From the NCBI GenBank assembly GCA_036417435.1, contig CM070901.1, positions 165,746,044-165,810,043 on the forward strand: a stretch of DNA of 64,000 nucleotides, given 5' to 3'. The translations under genes were made by a program, and so were the position numbers. The DNA is from Inia geoffrensis (taxonomy: Eukaryota; Chordata; Mammalia; Artiodactyla; Iniidae). Positions 22,076-33,570 of the stretch are shown here, piece by piece. Numbering within the stretch: position 1 is the first letter of the stretch; each line of letters opens with the position of its first letter. Below the pieces are notes generated by a model. The model worked only from the letters and a program-made list of their open reading frames with translations, was not told where the DNA came from and did not search any database.

Positions 22076-23775
22076 ACACTTAGAACCGTATTTAGTATAT
22101 ATTTAGCACTATATATAAATAACTTCTTAACCAGAGGCTAGTGAGTGAGCTAAGTATATACTCGAGGTAGAAATGACTATGAAGCTTTTGTATGCCTTGA
22201 ATTGACTTATAAATTTACAACGTGATCAATTGTAGGGGTTCTGAAAGAAGGCCGAATTTAAAGAGTCATGACCATGTAGGGCAAACAGGAAAAGGATCAA
22301 GTGTAGTTCGGTTAATGATGGCAATACCTGAACACATAGGCAAAGGTGAGGCTTTTGTGCATATAGTAGGTTTTAGAGGTTTGCATGGGTGAGATGGTGC
22401 CTCTGGGAGTCTAAAGCACCAGTTCTGAGTAGTTGGGATATAAAGATGGTGTGAAGATAGAAATTTGGAGTAATAATACTAGGTGTCCTACGGTTAGCAG
22501 TAAGTTTTTGTTTATATGGAACACGTAGGCTAGGTAACAGAGATCAGGAAAAAGCAAGAAAAAGGTCAAGATGGGCTTGAGAGATCCCCCAGTTAGTTAC
22601 AGCCAACCCCACAGTGGCCCCGACTTAGTATCAAAAAGTGGTCCTGAGCTCCCACCTTGTGACAACAATTGTCACGGAACTGAAGAGGATGCATCTTACC
22701 CACAAACTCAGAAGCCCTGGCTTTTCTATTTACCTCTGACCTTTGGAGAGGCACTAGTCCTGGGCCTCAATTTTCTCCAGGATAAAATGAGAGGGTTGAA
22801 CTAGGTTAAGTAATTTCCACGCAGAGTCTTTGCCTATAATTTGGAGAGAAGGAGGAGTGGGTGTCCAGGAGCTTCTGGGGAATGTCTGTCTGTGCTTTCC
22901 TGGGCCCGGGGACTCTCTGTCCTGTACTTAGAGTGAGCAGGGCCAGCCTCTCCTGGCAGGACTTATGTCATAGGTTGGGCATGTAAGGCCAGAGTGGTTT
23001 GACTGTCACCACGGAGCACACTCTGTTTCCTTTGACTTGAGTGGAAAATGAGGTGCGTCCCTTCTTCCTGAGGCTTTTGTGCTTGGACGTGGTGATTGAG
23101 TGCCTCAGCAGAAGAGAGAGGTTTGAGGGATGAAGAAAGCCCTTAAATCCATGTTTAACAAGCTGCTAGAGTGTGCTCCACATTGAGCTATGTGCTAGCG
23201 ATGAAAAGATGAGATGGGGTCCCAGCGCACCTTGTGCTTATGCATGAAGCGGGCAGGAGGGTTGTGGAACACTTTGCTGAGAATACGGTCTCGACCATAT
23301 GCTTGTACTTGGCCAAGTGTGTTTTGGTGGTTTGGTGGAGAGTGTAACCACAGGCGTCGGTGGTCTGGAAAGCTTAACAGAGGAGGGAAGACTTGAGCCA
23401 GTCCTTTGAGAGGTCAGATGTTGACCCAAGCATGCACTGATGAGCACACACTTTTTGAGAACCTGCCATGATTACTGACTCGTGGCAGGCTCTCATTCCC
23501 TTTATCCTAAGCAGTGGGGCTTTAGAACACAGGAATGGTAGTGTTCAGTGAACAGAGCCATTTTGAGGGAGAGAAAATGGAGGCAGGGACAGGATGAATT
23601 GGAGAGAAGGTGATGGAAACCACAGCAGGAGGCTGTCTCAGCAGCACGGGGATGAAGTGATGAGCGTCTGAGCTGGAGGGGGCCACCCCATATAACTCTG
23701 TCCTCTCAGGTAATGGTTTGACCACCTTACTGTTAGTTTGGCTTCTGAATCACTGTGGAAAGTGATTTGTTTGGA
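21211..23775. other. STMN1-PAQR7 interval, nothing gene-like
   Basis: The sequence is mostly unique-looking. It holds a GT microsatellite (22027-22070) and a MIR-like piece near 22690-22810. Short open frames (up to about 107 codons at 21194-21517) show no recognised domain. The stretch just after 21210 could be an extended STMN1 3' UTR, but nothing in the sequence proves it. Confidence 0.4.
22027..22070. repeat. (GT)n microsatellite
   Basis: A GTGA-like start gives way to about 18 uninterrupted GT units. It is a simple tandem repeat, probably polymorphic. Confidence 0.97.
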
Positions 23776-23839
23776 AACAACAAGAAGATAAGGCCAGGCT
23801 CCTTATAGAGGAGATTCCCCCTCTGGATGGGAGGCTGGA
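23776..23839 (+). repeat. 64-base direct repeat, copy 1
   Basis: It runs from 'aacaacaagaagataaggcc' to 'gggaggctgga'. A copy with one substitution lies 635 bases downstream at 24411-24474. The flanks of the two copies are unrelated. Confidence 0.95.
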
Positions 23840-24410
23840 TTAGGTGCCCTGGAAATTCCCTTCCACATTCAAGACTAGTTGCAGGTCTTCGCTACCTGGT
23901 TAGATCAGGGATCAACCATATCTTGGCCATTGAGGATCCCTCCACTGAGCTGAACTTCAAGGCCCCAGAAATATTGCTGGCACTTAAGCCTCTTGCCGTC
24001 TGCCTCCCCCCTCTTTGCCCAGGTCAAATAGAAGGTCCACAGTGTCCCCATGGCTCAGGCCCCTGCCAGTGGAAGCTGGTGTTCTGCACTTCAGCGGCAC
24101 CAGGAAGGTTTTCTGACTTGTTTTATACAGGCACTCAGATTTGTAAAACGGTTGCAGGGTTTGATAAGTTCTGAAATGCAGCAACCTCAGTGGAGGGGCT
24201 CTGGCCCATAGTGGGAAATGCCTAGCTTTCTCCCGGTGTGGTCAAGAGCAGTACCTTCCCTGTCCTTGGGCACCAATCCTACTAGGGGCCAGTGGGCTGT
24301 GAAATTGATCCAGGGGGAGAAGAAATAGGCGGGAGATTGGCCAGATGCCCGTGGCCGGTACAGCAGAATGGTGGGTACAAGGAGGACTGAGCTCTGGGGG
24401 TGCAGCTGGG

Positions 24411-24474
24411 AACAACAAGAAGATAAGGCCAGGCTCCTTATAGAGGAGATTCCCCCTCTGGACGGGAGGCTGGA
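24411..24474 (+). repeat. 64-base direct repeat, copy 2
   Basis: It differs from copy 1 by a single T/C change. There is no poly(A) tail or target-site duplication, so it is not a retroelement. Confidence 0.95.
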
Positions 24475-24604
24475 GGCCTGTGGCCTCCCACTCCCCTCTC
24501 TGGGGAGAAGCTCCAGTATCGCTGGGATTGGGGGGGCCTTGGTGGGGTTCTCTGCGAAGCCTAGGCTCACTCTTACGTGTTCTCAAGCTCTCTGTACTTC
24601 ATGG

Positions 24605-25015
24605 CAGCGGCTAATAATTATTTGCATGATCTCAGTGGATCCCCAGAACAACCCTATGACATTATCATGCCCATTTCACAGGCAAGAAACGAGGCAAGTG
24701 AGACAGGTTAAGGTATTTGCCCAAAGGGACATAACTGGCTAGGTTGTGGAGTCAGGAATCTAACCTGAACTTTTTTCGTTTTTTTTTTTTACGGTACCGG
24801 GGCCTCTCACTGTCGTGGCCTCTCCCGTTGCGGAGCACAGGCTTTGGACACGCAGGCACGGCGGCCATGGCTCACGGGCCCAGCCGCTCCGCGGCACGCG
24901 GGATCCTCCCGGACCGGGGCACGAACCCCTGTCCCCTTGCATCTGCAGGCGGACCCCCAATCACTGCGCCACCAGGGAAGCCCTAACCCGAACTTTTAAC
25001 CCCCATGCTATGCTG
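24605..25015 (+). mobile_element. MIR-type SINE split by a CHR SINE
   Basis: The left part has 'agaacaaccctatgacatta', 'cccatttcacaggcaagaaa' and 'cataactggctaggttgtgg'. The end continues after the CHR insertion with 'acttttaacccccatgctat'. Confidence 0.65.
24780..24981 (-). mobile_element. CHR-type SINE (long form), antisense
   Basis: The poly-T opens at about 24780 and the tRNA-derived head ends at 'ccaccagggaagcc'. The flanks 'taacctgaactttt' and 'taacccgaactttt' are a target-site duplication with one change. Confidence 0.92.
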
Positions 25016-25019
25016 CAGC

Positions 25020-26708
25020 TCCTCATGTTTCACAAATGAATTCATTATCATGCAATTATTTATTTCAAGTGTGTCTCTCTAGTTAAAAGGAAGCATCACC
25101 CAGAGCAGGAGCTGTGCCTGTCACATCACTGGATCTCCAGCACTGAGCCTGGCACATGGTGGGAGGTTAATATGTGCTGAATTATGAGTGGGTGGTGACT
25201 CCTCTGGGCACCTGCTTTGTTCTTGTCCTGTGTGGACCCTGTGGGGAGTCAATCCGATTTTCTAGAAGCAAAGACTGGCTCTGTCCTGGCTTTGCAGACT
25301 GGCCTTGGAGGTGCCCAATCCTAAACAGCATCCTCCTAGATCCAAAGGCGCCAGCTGGTGGCCTGCAGCCAGAGTCGGTCGGCAGGCATGTTATGTTGTC
25401 TTCACTCCATGCTGTGCTTTAAATTTTTGAATTAGTTGACAATTAATTACACTTGGAAATATGATTTCAGGCTTATCTTGAAAAACCAGATCTGGCCACC
25501 CTCGGCTCACAGTCCCACGGAGCAAGCTCTGGGCAGCTGCTGCCCTCTTGAGGTGGGATGTGTGCTCTCTAGCTCTCCGTTCCTCTGATCCACCCACTTC
25601 TGTCCTTAAGGACCGCAGCCCCAGGTATAAATACAGGCGTAGAGTTTGCAGTTCCTGACATGGATGACAGCCACTTCATCAGTCAGCCACACATTTTTTT
25701 TAGGTCAAAGTCCAATCAGTACAAAAGGATATATAAAAGTGCCACTCCTTCCCAACGTCTCCCAGCTCCCCTCCTGGAGGTCCCCAAGTCTCCTTCCACA
25801 GACATGCTGCACCACTATAACCACAGTCACCAAACACTCGAGGGCACCTCATATGGGCCAGACACCAGCTGGGCACCAGAGTCACATGGCACTTTTTCAA
25901 AATACAGAGATCAGGACCCTCATCAGACCTTTGGAGGTAGACTTTCTAAAATTGGAGCCCAGGTGTCTAGATCTTTCAAAAGCCCATGGTATTTTCTGTT
26001 GCTCAGCCAAGCAGAGACCAACTGTACTCAGATGCAACATCCCAAACATGGGCCCCTCTCTGGAGTACCCCACAGTCTGGTGGAGATGGGCCAGGAACCC
26101 CAATCATCTGCGCAGCTGCTCAGAGTTGTGCAGATAATACCCTGCGCAAGAGCACCTAGCCAACAACTGAAATCTGGCCAGACCTGCAAACCAAGGCCTA
26201 CCATACCCCAGAAGAGTAGGCACCACTTCCAAATTTTCCACGTCAGCCATTCAATGAGAATACAGGGAGAAGTGTGCAGTGGGGTCTGGGGGCTCCTCAG
26301 TTCCACTGTGGGCCTAGGATGACTTCCTGTAGGAGGTGATGCTTGGGCCAAGTTTGCTATAGGGGTTAGATCACAAAGAAGATCACAGTTCTACCCTGTA
26401 CTTCTCTCTCTCCCAGTTCACCCCACTCCATCCCCTACCTCACAATTCCCTATGCTTATCAGGGACCACAAACGGGGACACATTATTAATAATGCACGTC
26501 AAGAAGACCCTGGGAGACAGACTAGGGTGGAAGAAGGGGCCCAGACATAATTCAGATAAGTGTGCCTGGCCTGGGGCTGCTGGGGGTTGACTGGCTTGGT
26601 ATCCAGAGGTACCTCATGGGGAGCAGAAACCTTGTTCCTTCTGGAAGGTCTCCTGCGAGGCTCTGCAAAGCCAGAGTCCACCTCTCAGCAGCCTGAATCA
26701 GTGCTATC
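25020..26708. other. Intergenic, contains an unassigned 220-codon frame
   Basis: L2-like 3' text lies near 25100-25180 ('ctggatctccagcactgagc'). The frame 25660-26322 (+) would encode 220 residues. A TATA-like 'gtataaatac' sits at 25624-25633, only about 30 bases before it. The predicted protein has no domain I recognise, and overlapping frames are almost as long, so I do not call a gene. Confidence 0.35.
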
Positions 26709-26722
26709 AAAGAGCAGTCCTG

Positions 26723-26922
26723 GGGCTTCCCTGGTGGCACAGTGGTTGAGAGTCTGCCTGCCGATGCAGGGGACGCGGGTTTGTGCCCCGGTCCGGGAGG
26801 ATCCCACATGCCGTGGAGCAGCTGGGCTCGTGAGCTATGGCCGCTGGGCCTGCGCGTCTGGAGCCTGTGCTCTGCAATGGGAGGGGCCACAACAGTGAGA
26901 GGCCCCCCCACACACACACAAA
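26723..26922 (+). mobile_element. CHR-type SINE (long form)
   Basis: The body is complete, with 'cccggtccgggaggatccca' and the cetacean 3' part, and ends in C-run plus CA repeats instead of a pure A tail. The flanks repeat 'gcagtcctggg'. Confidence 0.9.
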
Positions 26923-27074
26923 AGGGCAGTCCTGGGACTGCTGTCAGTCCACAAAATGTTACTGGTCTGCAATGAGATAAGTACAGAAATGGAAAGTAAG
27001 CATATAGAGACTCGCATAACAATCTTACAAGGTTGAAGACTATTAAAGTTGAGGCTAGCATTTTGCATCTTTTT

Positions 27075-27225
27075 TTTTTCATTTCATCAAAAATTTTTTT
27101 ATTGTAAAATATAGCATAAAATGTACTGTATTAATCATTTCTAAGTGTATGATGCAGTGGCATTAAGAACATTCATAATGTGTAACCGTTACCACTATCT
27201 AGTGTATTTAGTTTTACAAAAGTCT
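27075..27225 (-). mobile_element. L1 3' UTR fragment, antisense
   Basis: The + strand shows 'attgtaaaatatagcataaa', 'tgtactgtattaatcatttc' and 'cattaagaacattcataatg', the same series seen at 8340-8450. Confidence 0.6.
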
Positions 27226-28464
27226 AAGTTCTTAGCAGATTAAAAACCAATTTTTTTTTTTTTAGTTTGAGAAGCACTGACCTAAATCTTGACCTGTGGG
27301 CTCCCCAAAGCCTTGAAGATTTGGGGGGAAATAGGCTCCTGGTTGAAGGGCTTGATTCATTGTTTTAGTTTCATTTCCCCAAACTGCTGAGCTGAGATTT
27401 GCCCCAGAGAGTGGGAGGTGCTGAGGCCCAGGCTCCCTGGGCTAGAGGCATGGAGGGATGGGCACCACCTTGGAAGGGAGGGGAGGAGGCATCGTGCTGC
27501 CCAGGGCTGGGGCAGGACTAGGGGCTCTCCCTGGGCAGGGCTGCCCTGTGCTCCCGGGGCAAGAAGCCCGCATGATAGGCTGTGGGGGTATCTGGCAGGC
27601 CTTCCTCCTGACTCAGCTGGGGGAAGCTTTTGTTTAGAATTCTAAGAATGTCAGCTCCAGCTGGAAGGGCCCTCAGTGACCGGTGTCTACCTTGTTTAGA
27701 GGAAGCGCTTGAGGCCAGAGAGAAAGGATTACCCAAGGTTACAGCCAGTTAGTGTTGGTCCCAAATCCAGGCCTTTCAATTCCCAGGCAGAAGCGGGGCA
27801 GGGCTTTTTGGAGTCACACAGACTGAGGTTGAAGTTCTAGTTCTGTTAGCTCTTCGGGGGCGTTGGGCATCTGTGCCCTCACCTGTGAAATGGGGATAAT
27901 CCCTCTCAGGCTGGATGAGTATTGAGTCTGTGCTGGGTTTAAGGAAGTGCCTCCTAGCACAGGGCCTGGGCAGGACAAGTCGGTCCCCTGGCCCTCCCTG
28001 CCCTTCCCTGTCCCTTCCTGCCCAGTGATCCTCTTCTCAGTCTGCTGTGCTCTGAGGGATCACTGTGGCTGAGGGGACAGGAAGGCAGACCCTCTCCCTC
28101 TGGACTGCGGAGAACAGGAAACATAAGGCAGGGCACCGGCCCGTCTTTGCGGCTCCCTCCCCAGCTGGCCACCATCCCTCCACACTTGGCTCCTCTGCCA
28201 GCCCTCTGAGCACCTCAGAGACATTTTTGTTCTTTCTGGGACTCAGAACCTTTGTAAAATGAGGGTGTTGAACCAGAAGAACTCAAGTCCATTTTGGGGA
28301 GTGGGTGTTAAGTTTGGATGCTTTACCTTTCTGTATCTTTTGTGGGAGAGTCAAACTTCCAGCGGGTCAGACTGGGCTGCCCCTGGGTTACCAGCCACCT
28401 GCCTCTCTCTGTCGTTGCCTCTTTGCACTTTCTGACTCTCTCCTGTCTCCCTTTCCTCCTCCTT
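27226..28464. other. Intergenic, MIR-like remnants only
   Basis: MIR-like phrases occur near 27660-27770 and 27800-27965 ('gtgccctcacctgtgaaatg'). No gene is supported. Confidence 0.4.
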
Positions 28465-28665
28465 TTATGGCTAAGGTGTTTTGAGCACTTACTATTTGCC
28501 ACACAACATATAAGTGTTTTACATATTCCATCTTAATGAATCCTTAAAACTTTCTTGTGAATTAAATATTATTTTTATTCCATGAGAGGAAACTGAGGTT
28601 CAGAGAAGTTACAGTGCTGACCCCATAGCTTGTCAGTGGCCAAGCCAGCAGGGGGCGCTCTCAAC
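28465..28665 (+). mobile_element. MIR-type SINE
   Basis: 'tgagcacttactatttgcca', 'ttccatgagaggaaactgag' and 'gcttgtcagtggccaagcca' appear in the MIR order. Confidence 0.6.
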
Positions 28666-28959
28666 ATTATTCCCCAGATGGTCGGAATAGAGCAGGCTCC
28701 ATGTGGTGCCTGCCTGTGCTCACATCCTCCCTCCTGTTCTCCCCAAATGGGCTCTCACTTCCACCCCAGAGGCACTCTGCCTGGCAGGATCACTTGGGCA
28801 GTGAGGGAGGAGGGTTTGGACGTCGGTGGAAAGTTGGTCACTTGTTGGTTTCAGTTTCTGACATATCTCAGTTACCACGTTGCCTACCCCCAATCTCCTT
28901 CCTCTCCTTTCTCTTTAGATGTCCAAGAGCTGGATGTTTCCCTAAAGGAACACCCAAAA

Positions 28960-29690
28960 CAAGCCTCTCCACTCATTCATTTATTCACTGAATAAATACT
29001 GAATCCTCCTCCATGTCCGGCACAGTTTTAGACCCTGGGGATACGGCTGTGCACAAGGCAGACATGGTCCCTGCCCTCATGAGCTCACATCCTGGTGGAG
29101 GAGAAAGACAGTAGAAAAGCTTATGAGGAGTGCATGGAGAACGTGAAAGGGGTGATGTGTTGCAATAATAGGCAGTGACCATGGCAGGGAGTGAGGGGTC
29201 TCCACAGATAGATGGGCAGGGGGCAGTGTGTTCCCGGCAGAGGAAAGAGCTAGCTCAAAGACCCAAAGGCAGGAGCCAGCAGGTGTGAGGAAGGGGCACA
29301 TACAAGGCCTGCTTAGCTGGATGAGGTGAGCAAGGAGGTATGGGGCAAGAGAGGCTGTCAGGGCCCAGCCATGCAGGCCTGTGGGCCGGGCGGGGTTGCA
29401 TTATATTCTGTGTGATATGAAGCCTCTAGGGGCTCTAGGGAGTGATGTGATGGGGTTACGTTTGTAAAGGATCCTTCGGCCACTGTGAGGAGGATGGATG
29501 TAAAGTGAGCAGGAGTGCAGGAGGGAGAGATGAGGGTAGTTTGGACTAAGGTGGGGTCAACAGGATGGAGAGACAGGGTTGGATTCAGGATCTATGTCAC
29601 AGTGGAGCCAACAGGATGCTGATGGGCCAGCTGTGGGCTATGGGGTGAGGGGATGACCCCTGGGTTTTTCACATGGGCAACTGAGTGGCG
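28960..29690 (+). mobile_element. LINE-2 3' fragment
   Basis: The order is as in L2: 'tttattcactgaataaatac', 'ccctgccctcatgagctcac', 'cccggcagaggaaagagcta' and 'gggagtgatgtgatggggtt'. Confidence 0.65.
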
Positions 29691-29734
29691 GCGTCATCTA
29701 CTCCTATGAAGAAGTCTGGGGACGGAACAGATGT

Positions 29735-30165
29735 GGCGGCTGCAGGCTGGGGAGAAGCAATGACTCCATTTAGACATCATGGCAGACGTTGCTGGCTGCC
29801 CTCCCCATATCAACTCTCTCCTTCCTTGTAACAGAAGCCTGACAGGCTTTTCTTTAAGTATTGACCTTTTGCCCTTTCCCCATCCTCCTCCGTCCTGCCT
29901 GGAATGGAGCCATGATACTAGAGGTACAGCATCCACCTTGTGACCATGAGGATAAAAGCCACATGATAAGATGGCTGGAGCAGGAAGGTAGATGGAGCCT
30001 GAGTCCTTGGTTATACCAATGAGCTGACATACCAGTCTTGGACTGCCTGCCCCCAAGTTCTTGTTATGGGGAGCAAGTTTTTCCTTTTACTTCTTTAAGC
30101 CACCATTTTGTGGCTTTTCATTGTATGCTGCTGAATGCAATTATAGCTAATGGAATCATGCTGAG
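29735..30165 (+). mobile_element. MLT1-like (MaLR) LTR remnant
   Basis: It contains 'gaccatgaggataaaagcca' and a 3' end 'ctttaagccaccattttgtg' with 'attatagctaatgga', as in old MaLR LTRs. It is diverged and noncoding. Confidence 0.45.
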
Positions 30166-30184
30166 TTTGAGATATGGGGAGGGG

Positions 30185-30330
30185 GAGCCAGAATTCAGTC
30201 ATTCATTCAAGAAATGTTTATTGAGGACCTATTATGTACCAGACACCCTTCTAGGTGCTGAGAATTCAGCAGTGAATAAAACAGGCAAAAATACGTGCCC
30301 TCAAGGGGTTTACACTCTGGTGTAATCTGG
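30185..30330 (+). mobile_element. LINE-2 3' fragment
   Basis: 'attgaggacctattatgtac' is followed by 'cttctaggtgctgagaattc' and 'gccctcaaggggtttacact'. Confidence 0.6.
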
Positions 30331-30474
30331 AAGCCAGACCTGAGTTCTGGGCTGTACATTCTCCTTTGATCCAAAAGTAGTAAGGTTTGAAGTACAGACA
30401 GGTGACGGGGCTAGAGTGTGGCACATCTGTTCTCACAACCTTCCTCACCCACCCACTATGTTTGTAAATCAAAA

Positions 30475-30960
30475 TGGTCAACGTATTTCTCTAGTGTTTT
30501 CTATGAGCCAAACACGGGGCTGCATTCTCTATGAGGCAGGTGTTTTATTATCACCCCCATCTTTCAGGAAGTTCAAGAAATCAGCCCCCTGGGACTTCCC
30601 TGGTGGCACAGAGGTTAAGAATCCGCCTGCTAACGCAGGGCACATGGGTTCTATCCCTGGCCCGGGAAGATCCCACATGCCGCGGAGCATCTAAGCCCGT
30701 GCGCCACAACTACTGAAGCCCGCAAGCAAGAGAGAAGCCTGCGCAACGAGAAGCCACCTCAGTGAGAAGCCCGCACCGAAGAGTAACCCCCGCTCCCGGC
30801 AACACGAGAAAGCCCGCGCGCAGCAACGAAGACCCAACACAGCCAAAAATAAATTAAAAAAAAAAAATCAGCCCCAGTCACACAGCTAATAAGCGGCTGT
30901 GCTGGGATTTGAACCCAGGACTTTCTGACTTCAGAAACTCCACTGTACTCTCTGCCCCCC
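30475..30960 (+). mobile_element. MIR-type SINE split by a CHR SINE
   Basis: Left part: 'ctatgagccaaacacggggc' and 'tatcacccccatctttcagg'. Right part, after the insertion: 'cagtcacacagctaataagc' and 'gctgggatttgaacccagga'. Confidence 0.65.
30592..30863 (+). mobile_element. CHR-type SINE, extended form (about 270 bases)
   Basis: The head is the usual 'gggacttccctggtggcaca' but the 3' half continues with 'gcgccacaactactgaagcc', 'agcaacgaagacccaacaca' and an A-rich tail. This is longer than the other long-form copies. The flanks repeat 'aaatcagcccc'. The copy at 46681-46972 shares this extended 3' half. Confidence 0.9.
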
Positions 30961-31109
30961 TGGGCAACCTCGTGGCCCCTTTTCCCTATACCCCTTTTGG
31001 TCATTGTTTGACAAACCATTTCCTGATTTCCCCTTTCTCCTTGCTTTGGGCGGGGACTGTGTCTCTTGTTCGTCTGTCTAGTCCAGGCACCCTTCATTCA
31101 TTCGTCCCA

Positions 31110-31640
31110 TTTTTCAAGAGGATTTCTTTGCAGTGAGTGCTAGGAATGCAAGACAAGTCACAGAACAACACACTCAGCCCAGGAGGAGGACAGGCAATTA
31201 ATAGGAGTCAGTGTGCTGGGTGTTGGTATCAGAAGAGTCAACAGAAGCACAGAAAAGAACAACCAACTCAGATCGAGATAGTGGTGACCAGTCAGGGAGG
31301 ACTTCCTGGAGGAGTTCACACCTGGGCTGAGTCCCAGAGGAGAAGCAGGAGTTGAGCAGGTGAAAAAAAACAGCGGTGGGTGTTTCAGACAAAGGGAGCA
31401 TCACGTGGAGGGCTGAGAGAGGTGAGGTGGCAACACGTGGGGGTGACTGGACTGTGGATGGAGAGGCAGTAGGGAGGCACGAGGCTGGGAGGCCACGCAA
31501 GGCATTGTCAGCCAGGACAAGGAGTTTGGACTTGATTTGGCAGCCACTGGGGAGCCACCAATGGGTGGTGAGCAGGGTGGGTCCAGATCAGATTTGTCTG
31601 GGCAACCCATCAACACTTGTTGCTGGAATGAACCCGTGGA
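31110..31640 (+). mobile_element. LINE-2 fragment
   Basis: 'gagtcagtgtgctgggtgtt', 'gtcagggaggacttcctgga' and 'ggcattgtcagccaggacaa' follow the L2 order. It is strongly diverged. Confidence 0.5.
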
Positions 31641-31948
31641 AGAAGGAATGATAACTATGGGGCTCCGTGCAGGGAGGGGACGGTTGAATGAGCTGACAGT
31701 GGAAGGACAAGCCAGGCAGCCACCTGGATGCTGGACACCACCTCTCTCACCTCCTCCTCCATGACTCCCATGACTGGACCAGCACCATCACTGTCTGGGA
31801 TCTTTACAGGAGCCTCCACACGAGTGCCCCCAGATGCTGCCCCGGCCCCTCTACAGTGTGTTCTCAAAAGCAGGCCCATGACCCTCTGGAGTCAAGTTCT
31901 CCACCCCAGCGCTCTGCCCGAGACCTTTGCTACCTCGGCTACATCAAC

Positions 31949-32614
31949 ATGGAAGCAGCAACTGCCACGCTCATCCAGCCCTTCACCCTCAACGACTCTG
32001 GCATATGCAAAGCTGGCTTTAGCGGGAATGATGCCCCCAGAGTGTCATGGGGAACATGGGACAGGACAGATATGTGAGTGATGAACTCAGAGCAAGAACG
32101 GCGTCCTGACCCTGAAGGGCCCCGCCCTTGACCTGGGCTGACATGGAGGAAGACCTGGCATCATGCCCTGTCCCACAGCTTCACATTGCCCCGAGGAATA
32201 CCCTGTTCCCTTCACCAAAGCTTCACCAAACTCTAAGACCAAGAGAGGGGATGATCCAAGTGGGGGGTGAGACGTCCAGTCCCCCCTGCCCCCTGTCCCA
32301 TGTGTGCTGCTGCCCAGCCTCTGTTCATGCCACCGGGATGGTTGTGGACTCGGGAGCAGTGCCACCTACACGGTGCCCAATAGTGAGGGCTAGCCCTGCC
32401 CCCCACCAGCATCTGGGCTTGGCCAACAGTGACTTGAGAGACGACCTCATAGAGATCCTGACAGAAAGAGGTTATGGCTTCACTACCACAGCCGGGAGGG
32501 AACTGGTGCTTGATGCTGGGGGGATACAGTGCTATGTCACCCTGGACCTGGAGCAGGAGACGGCCCTGCTGTGTCCTCCTCCTCCTTCCCCTAGAAAGGC
32601 CATGAGCTTCTGAT
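31949..32614 (+). pseudogene. Processed pseudogene of a conventional actin, internally deleted
   Basis: The start (ATG at 31949) encodes a decayed actin N-terminus with the recognisable run KAGFSGNDAPR. Later pieces match actin subdomains: a degraded 'KRGILTLK'-like stretch near 32090, 'DSGAVPPTRCP'-like text near 32347, and ILTERGYGFTTTA near 32455-32493. Then comes 'CYVTLDLEQE' (32531-32560) and a C-terminal serine-rich region gone to proline. No introns interrupt it, so it is a retrocopy. It spans about 220 codons instead of 375, with deletions, stops and frameshifts. Which actin paralogue was the parent cannot be decided by eye. Confidence 0.85.
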
Positions 32615-32742
32615 GGCCAGGAGGTCGCCCCTGGCAAAGACAGGTCCTGATGCCTGGCAGGAAACTCTCTGATCCCATCACCTTCTTCTCTTCCCCTGCT
32701 GTCCTCAGCAGGCCAGCCAAGGCCCTGCTTCAGGGCTTTTGT

Positions 32743-33570
32743 TCAGCAGTCCCGCCTTATCCGTGGGGGGATATGTTTCAAAACCCCTGGTGGATGCCTG
32801 AAGCCGCAGATAGTACCGAACCCTATCTACGTATGTGATGTTTTTTCCTTTATCCTATGTATACATACATACCTATGATAAAGTTTAATTTATAAGTTAG
32901 GTACAGTAAGAGATTAACAACAACAATAATAAAATAGAACAATTATAACAATATACTGTAATAAGTTATGTGAATGTGGTCTCTCTGTGGCTCTCTCTCA
33001 AAATTTCTTATTGTACAAATTTAATGCCTTTTCCATCTTAACTAAGCATTCACTGTGCACGGTGGCCGTAACTTTTGTAATTTGAAGCATGACGGCAAAA
33101 CTAGCTCGAATTTCTTTACCTTCTTGACAATTTCATGGATAGACGATTCAGTCAACCTCAGCATAGAATTTTTTTTCTTTCCTTGTTAAGTCCACAACTT
33201 TCACCCTTTCACTTAAAGACAAACTTTACTCTTCTATTTGGCGCATCCGACTTGCCAGCATCACTGCTCTTGTGCTTTGGGGCCATTATTTAGTAAAATA
33301 ACGGTTGCTTGAACACAAACACTGGGACTCCTGACAGGCCGTTCTGATAACCCAGTTGGTTACTAAGTGAGTAGCGGGTGGGATGCACTGGACAAAGGGG
33401 ATGATTCTCAGCCTGGGCAGGAGGGAGCTGGACCACACGAGGTTTCATCACATGACTCAGAATTGTTTACTTTTGTAAATTTCCAATTAATATTTTCTGG
33501 CTTTGGTTGTGGTGGGTAACTGAAACTGAGGTAAGGGAAACCGTGGATAACCGGAAACTATAGTACTTGC
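32743..33570. mobile_element. Tigger-like (pogo/Tc1-mariner) DNA transposon remnant
   Basis: The left end 'cagtcccgccttatccgtgg' and the right end (complement reads 'agtttccggttatccacggt') form imperfect inverted repeats sharing 'ttatcc.cgg'. The left end continues 'atgcctgaagccgcagatag', typical of the Tigger/MER2 group. Parts of the inside look like transposase coding text on the minus strand but without an open frame. Confidence 0.7.
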
